This document shows, in pieces, positions 49,465 to 62,453 of a stretch of 64,000 nucleotides of DNA. The stretch is from NCBI GenBank assembly GCA_947683425.1, contig CANTUQ010000334.1:62001-126000 (forward strand), given 5' to 3'. The notes beneath the pieces were generated by a model. The model saw only the letters and a list, made by a program, of their open reading frames with translations. It searched no databases and was not told the origin of the DNA. Both the position numbers and the translations under genes were made by a program. The stretch comes from Excoecaria cochinchinensis (Eukaryota > Streptophyta > Magnoliopsida > Malpighiales > Euphorbiaceae). How positions within the stretch are numbered: the first letter of the stretch is position 1; every line of letters begins with the position of its first letter.

Positions 49465-50520
49465 ATCTGACGAATTTTTACGGGCTTCTGAAGGCATTAT
49501 ACTAGGGGAAATCGCCGAAATCGAGAAATCGCCAAAAGTGGTGAAATTTTGGATCCGGGTCGAATAATTCAGGAAAACCTGATCGGAATAGCTACTGGGA
49601 GCCTGCCGGTCGCAATGCGTCGAGGATTGGCTTCGTCGTGACCTGACGAATTTTTACGGGCTTCTGAAGGCATTATACTAGGGGAAATCGCCGAAAACGA
49701 GAAATCGCCAAAAGTGGTGAAATTTTTGATCCGGGTCGAATAATTCAGGAAAACCTGATCGGAATAGCTACTGGGAGCCTGCCGGTCCCAATGCGTCGAG
49801 GATTGGCTTCGTCGTGACCTGACGAATTTTTACGGGCTTCTGAAGGCATTATGCTAGGGGAAATCGCCGAAATCGATAAATCGCCAAAAGTGGTGAAATT
49901 TTGGATCCGGGTCGAATAATTCAGGAAAACCTGATCGGAATAGCTACTGGGAGCCTGCCGGTCACAATGCGTCGAGGATTGGCTTCGTTGTGATCTGACG
50001 AATTTTTACGGGCTTCTGAAGGCATTATACTAGGGGAAATCGCCGAAATCGAGAAATCGCCAAAAGTGGTGAAATTTTGGATCCGGGTCGAATAATTCAG
50101 GAAAACCTGATCGGAATAGCTACTGGGAGCCTGCCGGTCGCAATGCGTCGAGGATTGGCTTCGTCGTGACCTGACGAATTTTTACGGGCTTCTGAAGGCA
50201 TTATACTAGGGGAAATCGCCGAAAACGAGAAATCGCCAAAAGTGGTGAAATTTTTGATCCGGGTCGAATAATTCAGGAAAACCTGATCGGAATAGCTACT
50301 GGGAGCCTGCCGGTCCCAATGCGTCGAGGATTGGCTTCGTCGTGACCTGACGAATTTTTACGGGCTTCTGAAGGCATTATGCTAGGGGAAATCGCCGAAA
50401 TCGATAAATCGCCAAAAGTGGTGAAATTTTGGATCCGGGTCGAATAATTCAGGAAAACCTGATCGGAATAGCTACTGGGAGCCTGCCGGTCACAATGCGT
50501 CGAGGATTGGCTTCGTCGTG
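49465..50520. repeat. Tandem 528-bp trimer, two copies
   Basis: Each copy is: a T-type monomer ending GGTCGCAATG (49465, 49993); GAAAACGAG with TTTTTGATCC ending GGTCCCAATG (49641, 50169); and a Gd monomer (49817, 50345). The copies differ at GTTGTG near 49988. Confidence 0.9.
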
Positions 50521-51400
50521 ACCTGACGAATTTTTACGGGCTTCTGAAGGCATTATGCTAGGGGAAATCGCCGAAATCGATAAATCGCCAAAAGTGGTGA
50601 AATTTTGGATCCGGGTCGAATAATTCAGGAAAACCTGATCGGAATAGCTACTGGGAGCCTGCCGGTCACAATGCGTCGAGGATTGGCTTCGTCGTGACCT
50701 GACGAATTTTTACGGGCTTCTGAAGGCATTATACTAGGGGAAATCGCCGAAATCGAGAAATCGCCAAAAGTGGTGAAATTTTGGATCCGGGTCGAATAAT
50801 TCAGGAAAACCTGATCGGAATAGCTACTGGGAGCCTGCCGGTCACAATGCGTCGAGGATTGGCTTCGTCGTGACCTGACGAATTTTTACGGGCTTCTGAA
50901 GGCATTATGCTAGGGGAAATCGCCGAAATCGAGAAATCGCCAAAAGTGGTGAAATTTTGGATCCGGGTCGAATAATTCAGGAAAACCTGATCGGAATAGC
51001 TACTGGGAGCCTGCCGGTCACAATGCGTCGAGGATTGGCTTCGTCGTGATCTGACGAATTTTTACGGGCTTCTGAAGGCATTATACTAGGGGAAATCGCC
51101 GAAATCGAGAAATCGCCAAAAGTGGTGAAATTTTTGATCCGGGTCGAATAATTCAGGAAAACCTGATCGGAATAGCTACTGGGAGCCTGCCGGTCACAAT
51201 GCGTCGAGGATTGGCTTCGTCGTGACCTGACGAATTTTTACGGGCTTCTGAAGGCATTATGCTAGGGGAAATCGCCGAAATCGATAAATCGCCAAAAGTG
51301 GTGAAATTTTGGATCCGGGTCGAATAATTCAGGAAAACCTGATCGGAATAGCTACTGGGAGCCTGCCGGTCACAATGCGTCGAGGATTGGCTTCGTCGTG

Positions 51401-52087
51401 ACCTGACGAATTTTTACGGGCTTCTGAAGGCATTATGCTAGGGGAAATCGCCGAAATCGATAAATCGCCAAAAGTGGTGAAATTTTGGATCCGGGTCGAA
51501 TAATTCAGGAAAACCTGATCGGAATAGCTACTGGGAGCCTGCCGGTCACAATGCGTCGAGGATTGGCTTCGTCGTGACCTGACGAATTTTTACGGGCTTC
51601 TGAAGTCATTATACTAGGGGAAATCGCCGAAATCGAGAAATCGCCAAAAGTGGTGAAATTTTGGATCCGGGTCGAATAATTCAGGAAAACCTGATCGGAA
51701 TAGCTACTGGGAGCCTGCCGGTCACAATGCGTCGAGGATTGGCTTCGTCGTGACCTGACGAATATTTACGGGCTTCTGAAGGCATTATACTAGGGGAAAT
51801 CGCCGAAAACGAGAAATCGCCAAAAGTGGTGAAATTTTGGATCCGGGTCGAATAATTCAGGAAAACCTGATCGGAATAGCTACTGGGAGCCTGCCGGTCA
51901 CAATGCGTCGAGGATTGGCTTCGTCGTGACCTGACGAATTTTTACGGGCTTCTGAAGGCATTATACTAGGGGAAATCGCCAAAAGTGGTGAAATTTTGGA
52001 TCCGGGTCGAATAATTCAGGAAAACCTGATCGGAATAGCTACTGGGAGCCTGCCGGTCACAATGCGTCGAGGATTGGCTTCGTCGTG
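51401..52087. repeat. Gd-T-C-159 tetramer, zone C2 form
   Basis: It has the same four-unit order and 687-bp length, but the third monomer has GCCGAAAACGAG, as in the zone B copy at 17084, plus a private AATATTTAC. Confidence 0.88.
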
Positions 52088-52439
52088 ACCTGACGAATTT
52101 TTACGGGCTTCTGAAGGCATTATACTAGGGGAAATCGCCGAAATCGAGAAATCGCCAAAAGTGGTGAAATTTTGGATCCGGGTCGAATAATTAAGGAAAA
52201 CCTGATCGGAATAGCTACTGGGATCCTGCCGGTCACAATGCGTCGAGGATTGGCTTCGTCGTGATCTGACGAATTTTTATGGGCTTCTGAAGGAATTATA
52301 CTAGGGGAAATCGCCGAAATCGAGAAATCGCCAAAAGTGGTGAAATTTTGGATCCGGGTCGAATAATTCAGGAAAACCTGATCGGAATAGCTACTGGGAG
52401 CCTGCCGGTCACAATGCGTCGAGGATTGGCTTCGTCGTG
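52088..52439. repeat. P dimer, last copy
   Basis: It is the eleventh copy of the P dimer and the most downstream. It directly follows a 687-bp Gd-T-C-159 tetramer and leads into the T-type monomers of zone D. Confidence 0.88.
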
Positions 52440-53671
52440 ATCTGACGAATTTTTACGGGCTTCTGAAGGCATTATACTAGGGGAAATCGCCGAAATCGAG
52501 AAATCGCCAAAAGTGGTGAAATTTTGGATCCGGGTCGAATAATTCAGGAAAACCTGATCGGAATAGCTACTGGGAGCCTGCCGGTCACAATGCGTCGAGG
52601 ATTGGCTTCGTCGTGATCTGACGAATTTTTACGGGCTTGTGAAGGCATTATACTAGGGGAAATCGCCGAAATCGAGAAATCGCCAAAAGTGGTGAAATTT
52701 TGGATCCGGGTCGAATAATTCAGGAAAACCTGATCGGAATAGCTACTGGGAGCCTGCCGGTCACAATGCGTCGAGGATTGGCTTCGTCGTGATCTAACGA
52801 ATTTTTACGGGCTTCTGAAGGCATTATAATAGGGGAAATCGCCAAAATCGAGAAATCGCCAAAAGTGGTGAAATTTTGGATCCGGGTCGAATAATTCAGG
52901 AAAACCTGATCGGAATAGCTACTGGGAGCCTGCCGGTCACAATGCGTCGAGGATTGGTTTCGTCGTGATCTGACGAATTTTTACGGGCTTCTGAAGGCAT
53001 TATACTAGGGGAAATCGCCGAAATCGAGAAATCGCCAAAAGTGGTGAAATTTTGGATCCGGGTCGAATAATTCAGGAAAACTTGATCGGAATAGCTACTG
53101 GGAGCCTGCCGGTCACAATGCCTCGAGGATTGGCTTCGTCGTGATCTGACGAATTTTTACGGGCTTCTGAAGGCATTATACTAGGGGAAATCGCCGAAAT
53201 CGAGAAATCGCCAAAAGTGGTGAAATTTTGGATCCGGGTCGAATAATTCAGGAAAACCTGATCGGAATAGCTACTGGGAGCCTGCCGGTCACAATGCGTC
53301 GAGGATTGGCTTCGTCCTGATCTGACGAATTTTTACGGGCTTCTGAAGGCATTATACTAGGGGAAATCGCCGAAATCGAGAAATCGCCAAAAGTGGTGAA
53401 ATTTTGGATCCAGGTCGAATAATTCAGGAAAACCTGATCGGAATAGCTACTGGGAGCCTGCCGGTCACAACGCGTCGAGGATTGGCTTCGTCGTGATCTG
53501 ACGAATTTTTACGGGCTTCTGAAGGCATTATACTAGGGGAAATCGCCGAAATCGAGAAATCGCCAAAAGTGGTGAAATTTTGGATCCGGGTCGAATAATT
53601 CAGGAAAACCTGATCGGAATAGCTACTGGGAGCCTGCCGGTCACAATGCATTGAAGATTGGCTTCGTCGTG
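52264..53671. repeat. Zone D: T-type monomers with private changes
   Basis: Eight monomers, all starting AT. Singletons include GCTTGTGAAGG (52616), ATCTAACG with GGCATTATAATAGG and CGCCAAAATCG (52792), GGTTTCG, AAACTTGATC, ATGCCTCGAGG, CGTCCTGATC and GGATCCAGGTCG. There is no short-range module. GCTTGTGAAGG recurs in zone E. Confidence 0.8.
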
Positions 53672-55079
53672 ACCTGACGAATTTTTACGGGCTTCTGAAG
53701 GCATTATACTAGGGGAAATCGCCGAAATCGAGAAATCGCCAAAAGTGGTGAAATTTTGGATCCGGGTCGAATAATTCAGGAAAACCTGATCAGAATAGCT
53801 ACTGGGAGCCTGCCGATCACAATGCGTCGAGGATTGGCTTCGTCGTGATCTGACGAATTTTTACGGGCTTCTGAAGGCATTATACTAGGGGAAATCGCCG
53901 AAATCGAGAAATCGCCAAAAGTGGTGAAATTTTGGATCCGGGTCAAATAATTCAGGAAAACCTGATCGGAATAGCTACTGGGAGCCTGCCGGTCACAATG
54001 CGTCGAGGATTGGCTTCGACGTGATCTGACGAACTTTTACGGGCTTCTGAATTCATTATACTAGGGAAAATCGCCGAAATCGAGAAATCGCCAAAAGTGG
54101 TGAAATTTTGGATCCGGGTCGAAAAATTCCGGAAAACCTGATCGGAATAGCTACTGGGAGCCTGCCGGTCACAATGCGTCGAGGATTGGCTTCGTCGTGA
54201 ACTGACGAATTTTTACGGGCTTCTGAAGGCATTATACTAGGGGAAATCGCCGAAATCGAGAAATCGCCAAAAGTGGTGAAATTTTGGATCCGGGTCGAAT
54301 AATTCAGGAAAACCTGATCGGAATAGCTACTGGGAGCCTGCCGGTCACAATGCGTCGAGGATTGACTTCGTCGTGACCTGACGAATTTTTACGGGCTTCT
54401 GAAAGCATTATACTAGGGTAAATCGCCGAAATCGAGAAATCGCAAAAAGTGGTGAAATTTTGGATCCGGGTCGAATAATTCAGGAAAACCTGATCGGAAT
54501 AGCTACTGGGAGCCTGTCGGTCACAATGCGTCGAGGATTGGCTTCGTCGTGATCTGACGAATTTTTACGGGCTTGTGAAGGCATTATACTAGGGGAAATC
54601 GCCGAAATCGAGAAATCGCCATAAGTGGTGAAATTTTGGATCCGGGTCGAATAATTCAGGAAAACCTGATCGGAATAGCTACTGGGAGCCTGCCGGTCAC
54701 AATGCGTCGAGGATTGGCTTCGTCGTGACCTGACGAATTTTTGCGGGCTTCTGAAGGCATTATACTAGGGGAAATCGCCGAAATCGAGAAATCGCCAAAA
54801 GTGGTGAAATTTTGGATCCGGGTCGAATAATTCAGGAAAACCTGATCGGAATAGCTACTGGGAGCCTGCCGGTCACAATGCGTCGAGGATTGGCTTCGTC
54901 GTGACCTGACGAATTTTTGCGGGCTTCTGAAGGCATTATACTAGGGGAAATCGCCGAAATCGAGAAATCGCCAAAAGTGGTGAAATTTTGGATCCGGGTC
55001 GAATAATTCAGGAAAACCTGATCGGAATAGCTACTGGGAGCCTGCCGGTCACAATGCATTGAAGATTGGCTTCGTCGTG
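53672..55079. repeat. Zone E higher-order repeat, copy 1 (8 monomers, 1408 bp)
   Basis: Order: ends CCGATCAC (53672); GGTCAAATAATTC (53848); GACGTGATCTGACGAAC with GAATTCATT and GAAAAATTCCGG (54024); GTGAACTGACG (54200); CGCAAAAAGTGG (54376); GCTTGTGAAGG (54552); two TTTTTGCGGG monomers (54728, 54904), the last ending ATGCATTGAAG. It is repeated at +1408. Confidence 0.92.
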
Positions 55080-56839
55080 ACCTGACGAATTTTTACGGGC
55101 TTCTGAAGGCATTATACTAGGGGAAATCGCCGAAATCGAGAAATCGCCAAAAGTGGTGAAATTTTGGATCCGGGTCGAATAATTCAGGAAAACCTGATCG
55201 GAATAGCTACTGGGAGCCTGCCGATCACAATGCGTCGAGGATTGGCTTCGTCGTGATCTGACGAATTTTTACGGGCTTCTGAAGGCATTATACTAGGGGA
55301 AATCGCCGAAATCGAGAAATCGCCAAAAGTGGTGAAATTTTGGATCCGGGTCAAATAATTCAGGAAAACCTGATCGGAATAGCTACTGGGAGCCTGCCGG
55401 TCACAATGCGTCGAGGATTGGCTTCGACGTGATCTGACGAACTTTTACGGGCTTATGAATTCATTATACTAGGGAAAATCGCCGAAATCGAGAAATCGCC
55501 AAAAGTGGTGAAATTTTGGATCCGGGTCGAAAAATTCCGGAAAACCTGATCGGAATAGCTACTGGGAGCCTGCCGGTCACAATGCGTCGAGGATTGGCTT
55601 CGTCGTGAACTGACGAATTTTTACGGGCTTCTGAAGGCATTATACTAGGGGAAATCGCCGAAATCGAGAAATCGCCTAAAGTGGTGAAATTTTGGATCCG
55701 GGTCGAATAATTCAGGAAAACCTGATCGGAATAGCTACTGGGAGCCTGCCGGTCACAATGCGTCGAGGATTGACTTCGTCGTGACCTGACGAATTTTTAC
55801 GGGCTTCTGAAGGCATTATACTAGGGGAAATCGCCGAAATCGAGAAATCGCAAAAAGTGGTGAAATTTTGGATCCGGGTCGAATAATTCAGGAAAACCTG
55901 ATCGGAATAGCTACTGGGAGCCTGCCGGTCACAATGCGTCGAGGATTGGCTTCGTCGTGATCTGACGAATTTTTACGGGCTTGTGAAGGCATTATACTAG
56001 GGGAAATCGCCGAAATCGAGAAATCGCCAAAAGTGGTGAAATTTTGGATCCGGGTCGAATAATTCAGGAAAACCTGATCGGAATAGCTACTGGGAGCCTG
56101 CCGGTCACAATGCGTCGAGGATTGGCTTCGTCGTGACCTGACGAATTTTTGCGGGCTTCTGAAGGCATTATACTAGGGGAAATCGCCGAAATCGAGAAAT
56201 CGCCAAAAGTGGTGAAATTTTGGATCCGGGTCGAATAATTCAGGAAAACCTGATCGGAATAGCTACTGGGAGCCTGCCGGTCACAATGCGTCGAGGATTG
56301 GCTTCGTCGTGACCTGACGAATTTTTGCGGGCTTCTGAAGGCATTATACTAGGGGAAATCGCCGAAATCGAGAAATCGCCAAAAGTGGTGAAATTTTGGA
56401 TCCGGGTCGAATAATTCAGGAAAACCTGATCGGAATAGCTACTGGGAGCCTGCCGGTCACAATGCCTCGAGGATTGGCTTCGTCATGACCTGACGAATTT
56501 TTGCGGGCTTCTGAAGGCATTATACTAGGGGAAATCGCCGAAATCGAGAAATCGCCAAAAGTGGTGAAATTTTGGATCCGGGTCGAATAATTCAGGAAAA
56601 CCTGATCGGAATAGCTACTGGGAGCCTGCCGGTCACAATGCGTCGAGGATTGGCTTCGTCGTGACCTGACGAATTTTTGCGGGCTTCTGAAGGCATTATA
56701 CTAGGGGAAATCGCCGAAATCGAGAAATCGCCAAAAGTGGTGAAATTTTGGATCCGGGTCGAATAATTCAGGAAAACCTGATCGGAATAGCTACTGGGAG
56801 CCTGCCGGTCACAATGCATCGAAGATTGGCTTCGTCGTG
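55080..56839. repeat. Zone E higher-order repeat, copy 2 (10 monomers, 1760 bp)
   Basis: It is the same as copy 1 except for four TTTTTGCGGG monomers (56136, 56312, 56488, 56664) instead of two, accounting for the extra 352 bp. CCGATCAC lies at 53813 and 55221 in copies 1 and 2. A private GCTTATGAATTC and CGCCTAAAG are present. Confidence 0.92.
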
Positions 56840-58423
56840 ACCTGACGAATTTTTACGGGCTTCTGAAGGCATTATACTAGGGGAAATCGCCGAAATCGAG
56901 AAATCGCCAAAAGTGGTGAAATTTTGGATCCGGGTCGAATAATTCAGGAAAACCTGATCGGAATAGCTACTGGGAGCCTGCCGATCACAATGCGTTGAGG
57001 ATTGGCTTCGTCGTGATCTGACGAATTTTTACGGGCTTCTGAAGGCATTATACTAGGGGAAATCGCCGAAATCGAGAAATCGCCAAAAGTGGTGAAATTT
57101 TGGATCCGGGTCAAATAATTCAGGAAAACCTGATCGGAATAGCTACTGGGAGCCTGCCGGTCACAATGCGTCGAGGATTGGCTTCGACGTGATCTGACGA
57201 ACTTTTACGGGCTTCTGAATTCATTATACTAGGGGAAATCGCCGAAATCGAGAAATCGCCAAAAGTGGTGAAATTTTGGATCCGGGTCGAAAAATTCCGG
57301 AAAACCTGATCGGAATAGCTACTGGGAGCCTGCCGGTCACAATGCGTCGAGGATTGGCTTCGTCGTGAACTGACGAATTTTTACGGGCTTCTGAAGGCAT
57401 TATACTAGGGGAAATCGCCGAAATCGAGAAATCGCCAAAAGTGGTGAAATTTTGGATCCGGGTCGAATAATTCAGGAAAACCTGATCGGAATAGCTACTG
57501 GGAGCCTGCCGGTCACAATGCGTCGAGGATTGGCTTCGTCGTGACCTGACGAATTTTTACGGGCTTCTGAAGGCATTATACTAGGGGAAATCGCCGAAAT
57601 CGAGAAATCGCAAAAAGTGGTGAAATTTTGGATCCGGGTCGAATAATTCAGGAAAACCTGATCGGAATAGCTACTGGGAGCCTGCCGATCACAATGCGTC
57701 GAGGATTGGCTTCGTCGTGATCTGACGAATTTTTACGGGCTTCTGAAGGCATTATACTAGGGGAAATCGCCGAAATCGAGAAATCGCCAAAAGTGGTGAA
57801 ATTTTGGATCCGGGTCGAATAATTCAGGAAAACCTGATCGGAATAGCTACTGGGAGCCTGCCGGTCACTATGCGTCGAGGATTGGCTTCGTCGTGATCTG
57901 ACGAATTTTTACGGGCTTCTGAAGGCATTATACTAGGGGAAATCGCCGAAATCGAGAAATCGCCAAAAGTGGTAAAATTTTGGATCCGGGTCGAATAATT
58001 CAGGAAAACCTGATCGGAATAGCTACTGGGAGCCTGCCGGTCACAATGCGTCGAGGATTGGCTTCGTCATGATCTGACGAATTTTTACGGGCTTGTGAAG
58101 GCATTATACTAGGGGAAATCGCCGAAATCGAGAAATCGCCAAAAGTGGTGAAATTTTGGATCCGGGTCGAATAATTCAGGAAAACCTGATCGGAATAGCT
58201 ACTGGGAGCCTGCCGGTCACAATGCGTCGAGGATTGGCTTCGTCGTGATCTGACGAATTTTTACGGGCTTCTGAAGGCATTATACTAGGGGAAATCGCCG
58301 AAATCGAGAAATCGCCAAAAGTGGTGAAATTTTGGATCCGGGTCGAATAATTCAGGAAAACCTGATCGGAATAGCTACTGGGAGCCTGCCGGTCACAATG
58401 CGTCGAGGATTGGCTTCGTCGTG
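56840..58423. repeat. Zone E higher-order repeat, copy 3 (9 monomers, 1584 bp)
   Basis: It shares the first five monomer types with copies 1 and 2 but has T-type monomers where the TTTTTGCGGG monomers would be. GCTTGTGAAGG occurs at 58072. Confidence 0.88.
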
Positions 58424-59655
58424 ATCTGACGAATTTTTACGGGCTTGTGAAGGCATTATACTAGGGGAAATCGCCGAAATCGAGAAATCGCCAAAAGTGG
58501 TGAAATTTTGGATCCGGGTCGAATAATTCAGGAAAACCTGATCGGAATAGCTACTGGGAGCCTGCCGATCACAATGCGTCGAGGATTGGCTTCGTCGTGA
58601 TCTGATGAATTTTTACGGGCTTGTGAAGGCATTATACTAGGGAAAATCGCCGAAATCGAGAAATCGCCAAAAGTGGTGAAATTTTGGATCCGGGTCAAAT
58701 AATTCAGGAAAACCTGATCGGAATAGCTACTGGGAGCCTGCCGGTCACAATGCATCGAGGATTGGCTTCGACGTGATCTGACGAACTTTTACGGGCTTCT
58801 GAAGTCATTATACTAGGGGAAATCGCCGAAATCGAGAAATCGCCAAAAGTGGTGAAATTTTGGATCCGGGTCGAATAATTCCGGAAATCCTGATCGGAAT
58901 AGCTACTGGGAGCCTGCCGGTCACAATACGTCGAGGATTGGCTTCGTCGTGAACTGACGAATTTTTACGGGCTTCTGAAGGCATTATACTAGGGGAAATC
59001 GCCGAAATCGAGAAATCGCCAAAAGTGGTGAAATTTTGGATCCGGGTCGAATAATTCAGGAAAACCTGATCGGAATAGCTACTGGGAGCCTGCCGGTCAC
59101 AATGCGTCGAGGATTGGCTTCGTCGTGACCTGACGAATTTTTACGGGCTTCTGAAGGCATTATACTAGGGGAAATCGCCGAAATCGAGAAATCGCAAAAA
59201 GTGGTGAAATTTTGGATCCGGGTCGAATAATTCAGGAAAACCTGATCGGAATAGCTACTGGGAGCCTGCCGGTCACAATGCGTCGAGGATTGGCTTCGTC
59301 GTGATCTGACGAATTTTTACGGGCTTCTGAAGGCATTATACTAGGGGAAATCGCCAAAATCGAGAAATCGCCAAAAGTGGTGAAATTTTGGATCCGGGTC
59401 GAATAATTCAGGAAAACCTGATCGGAATAGCTACTGGGAGCCTGCCGGTCACAATGCGTCGAGGATTGGCTTCGTCGTGACCTGACGAATTTTTACGGGC
59501 TTCTGAAGGCATTATACTAGGGGAAATCGCCGAAATCGAGAAATCGCCAAAAGTGGTGAAATCTTGGATCCGGGTCGAATAATTCAGGAAAACCTGATCG
59601 GAATAGCTACTGGGAGCCTGCCGGTCACAATGCGTCGAGGATTGGCTTCGTCGTG
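58424..59655. repeat. Zone E higher-order repeat, copy 4 (7 monomers, leads into zone F)
   Basis: CCGATCAC (58424), GGTCAAATAATTC (58600), GACGTGATCTGACGAAC with GAAGTCATT (58776), GTGAACTGACG (58952), CGCAAAAAGTGG (59128), then 59304 and 59480. The next monomer is TTTTTGCGGG, the start of zone F. Confidence 0.88.
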
Positions 59656-60535
59656 ACCTGACGAATTTTTGCGGGCTTCTGAAGGCATTATACTAGGGGA
59701 AATCGCCGAAATCGAGAAATCGCCAAAAGTGGTGAAATTTTGGATCCGGGTCGAATAATTCAGGAAAACCTGATCGGAATAGCTACTGGGAGCCTGCCGG
59801 TCACAATGCGTCGAGGATTGGCTTCGTCGTGACCTGACGAATTTTTGCGCGCTTCTGAAGGCATTATACTAGGGGAAATCGCCGAAATCGAGAAATCGCC
59901 AAAAGTGGTGAAATTTTGGATCCGGGTCGAATAATTCAGGAAAACCTGATCGGAATAGCTACTGGGAGCCTGCCGGTCACAATGCGTCGAGGATTGGCTT
60001 CGTCGTGACCTGACGAATTTTTGCGGGCTTCTGAAGGCATTATACTAGGGGAAATCGCCGAAATCGAGAAATCGCCAAAAGTGGTGAAATTTTGGATCCG
60101 GGTCGAATAATTCAGGAAAACCTGATCGGAATAGCTACTGGGAGCCTGCCGGTCACAATGCGTCGAGGATTGGCTTCGTCGTGACCTGACGAATTTTTTC
60201 GGGCTTCTGAAGGCATTATACTAGGGGAAATCGCCGAAATCGAGAAATCGCCAAAAGTGGTGAAATTTTGGATCCGGGTCGAATAATTCAGGAAAACCTG
60301 ATCGGAATAGCTACTGGGAGCCTGCCGGTCACAATGCCTCGAGGATTGGCTTCGTCGTGACCTGACGAATTTTTGCGGGCTTCTGAAGGCATTATACTAG
60401 GGGAAATCGCCGAAATCGAGAAATCGCCAAAAGTGGTGAAATTTTGGATCCGGGTCGAATAATTCAGGAAAACCTGATCGGAATAGCTACTGGGAGCCTG
60501 CCGGTCACAATGCGTCGAGGATTGGCTTCGTCGTG

Positions 60536-60703
60536 ACCTGACGAATTTTTGCGGGCTTCTGAAGGCATTATACTATGGGAAATCGCCGAAATCGCCAAAA
60601 GTGGTGAAATTTTGGATCCGGGTCGAATAATTCAGGAAAACCTGATCGGAATAGCTACTGGGAGCCTGCCGGTCACAATGCGTCGAGGATTGGCTTCGTC
60701 GTG
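60536..60703 (+). repeat. 168-bp deleted monomer, first
   Basis: Eight bases are lost between adjacent GAAATCG copies, giving CGCCGAAATCGCCAAAAG. It also has ATACTATGGG, a change otherwise seen in the 115-bp monomer. Confidence 0.9.
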
Positions 60704-62285
60704 ACCTGACGAATTTTTGCGGGCTTCTGAAGGCATTATACTAGGGGAAATCGCCGAAATCGAGAAATCGCCAAAAGTGGTAAAATTTTGGATCCGGGTC
60801 GAATAATTCAGGAAAACCTGATCGGAATAGCTACTGGGAGCCTGCCGGTCACAATGCGTCGAGGATTGGCTTCGTCATGATCAGACGAATTTTTGCGGGC
60901 TTCTGAAGGCATTATACTAGGGGAAATCGCCGAAATTGAGAAATCGCCAAAAGTGGTGAAATTTTGGATCCGGGTCGAATAATTCAGGAAAACCTGATCG
61001 GAATAGCTACTGGGAGCCTGCCGGTCACAATGCGTCGAGGATTGGCTTCGTCGTGACCTGACGAATTTTTGCGGGCTTCTGAAGGCATTATACTAGGGGA
61101 AATCGCCGAAATCGAGAAATCGCCAAAAGTGGTGAAATTTTGGATCCGAGTCGAATAATTCAGGAAAACCTGATCGGAATAGCTACTGGGAGCCTGCCGG
61201 TCACAATGCGTCGAGGATTGGCTTCGTCGTGACCTGACGAATTTTTGCGGGCTTCTGAAGGCATTATACTAGGGGAAATCGCCGAAATCGAGAAATCGCC
61301 AAAGTGGTGAAATTTTTGATCCGGGTCGAATAATTCAGGAAAACCTGATCGGAATAGCTACTGGGAGCCTGCCGGTCACAATGGGTCGAGGATTGGCTTC
61401 GTCATGATCAGACGAATTTTTGCGGGCTTCTGAAGGCATTATACTAGGGGAAATCGCCGAAATCGAGAAATCGCCAAAAGTGGTGAAATCTTGGATCCGG
61501 GTCGAATAATACAGGAAAACCTGATCGGAATAGCTACTGGGAGCCTCCCGGTCACAATGCGTCGAGGATTGGCTTCGTCGTGACCTGACGAATTTTTACG
61601 GGCTTCTGAAGGCATCATACTAGGGGAAATCGCCGAAATCGAGAAATCGCCAAAAGTGGTGAAATCTTGGATCCGGGTCGAATAATTCAGGAAAACCTGA
61701 TCGGAATAGCTACTGGGAGCCTGCCGGTCACAATGCATCGAGGATTGGCTTCGTCGTGACCTGACGAATTTTTACGGGCTTCTGAAGGCATTATACTAGG
61801 GGAAATCGCCGAAATCGAGAAATCGCCAAAAGTGGTGAAATCTTGGATCCGGGTCGAATAATTCAGGAAAACCTGATCGGAATAGCTACTGGGAGCCTCC
61901 CGGTCACAATGCATCGAGGATTGGCTTCGTCGTGACCTGACGAATTTTTACGGGCTTCTGAAGGCATTATACTAGGGGAAATCGCCGAAATCGAGAAATC
62001 GCCAAAAATGGTGAAATCTTTGATCCGGGTCGAATAATTCAGGAAAACCTGATCGGAATAGCTACTGGGAGCCTGCGGTCACAATGCGTCGAGGATTGGC
62101 TTCGTCGTGACCTGACGAATTTTTGCGGGCTTCTGAAGGCATTATACTAGGGGAAATCGCCGAAATCGAGAAATCGCCAAAAGTGGTGAAATTTTGGATC
62201 CGGGTCGAATAATTCAGGAAAACCTGATCGGAATAGCTACTGGGAGCCTGCCGGTCACAATGCGTCGAGGATTGGCTTCGTCGTG

Positions 62286-62453
62286 ACCTGACGAATTTTT
62301 GCGGGCTTCTGAAGGCATTATACTAGGGGAAATCGCCGAAATCGCCAAAAGTGGTGAAATTTTGGATCCGGGTCGAATAATTCAGGAAAACCTGATCGGA
62401 ATAGCTACTGGGAGCCTGCCGGTCACAATGCGTCGAGGATTGGCTTCGTCGTG
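62286..62453 (+). repeat. 168-bp deleted monomer, second
   Basis: It has the same eight-base loss, with ATACTAGGGG. It is immediately followed by a monomer with GAATGTTTGCGGG (62454). Confidence 0.9.

Larger units (their letters stand above)
49113..52263. repeat. Zone C2: mixed C-type and T-type monomers
   Basis: It contains GAAAACGAG monomers (49113, 49641, 50169, 51753), GGTCGCAATG and GGTCCCAATG endings, and many Gd monomers (49817, 50345, 50521, 51225, 51401). In composition it resembles zone B more than zone C. It closes with the Gd-T-C-159 tetramer and the first monomer of the last P dimer. Confidence 0.82.

Noticed and set aside
53424..61914. Reverse-strand open frames of 75-99 codons repeated at 53424, 54832, 56592, 58528, 61439 and 61687
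   Set aside because: They follow the zone E/F repeat period and are one-and-a-bit monomers long. A 176-bp period shifts frame every copy, so they cannot extend. They are not genes.
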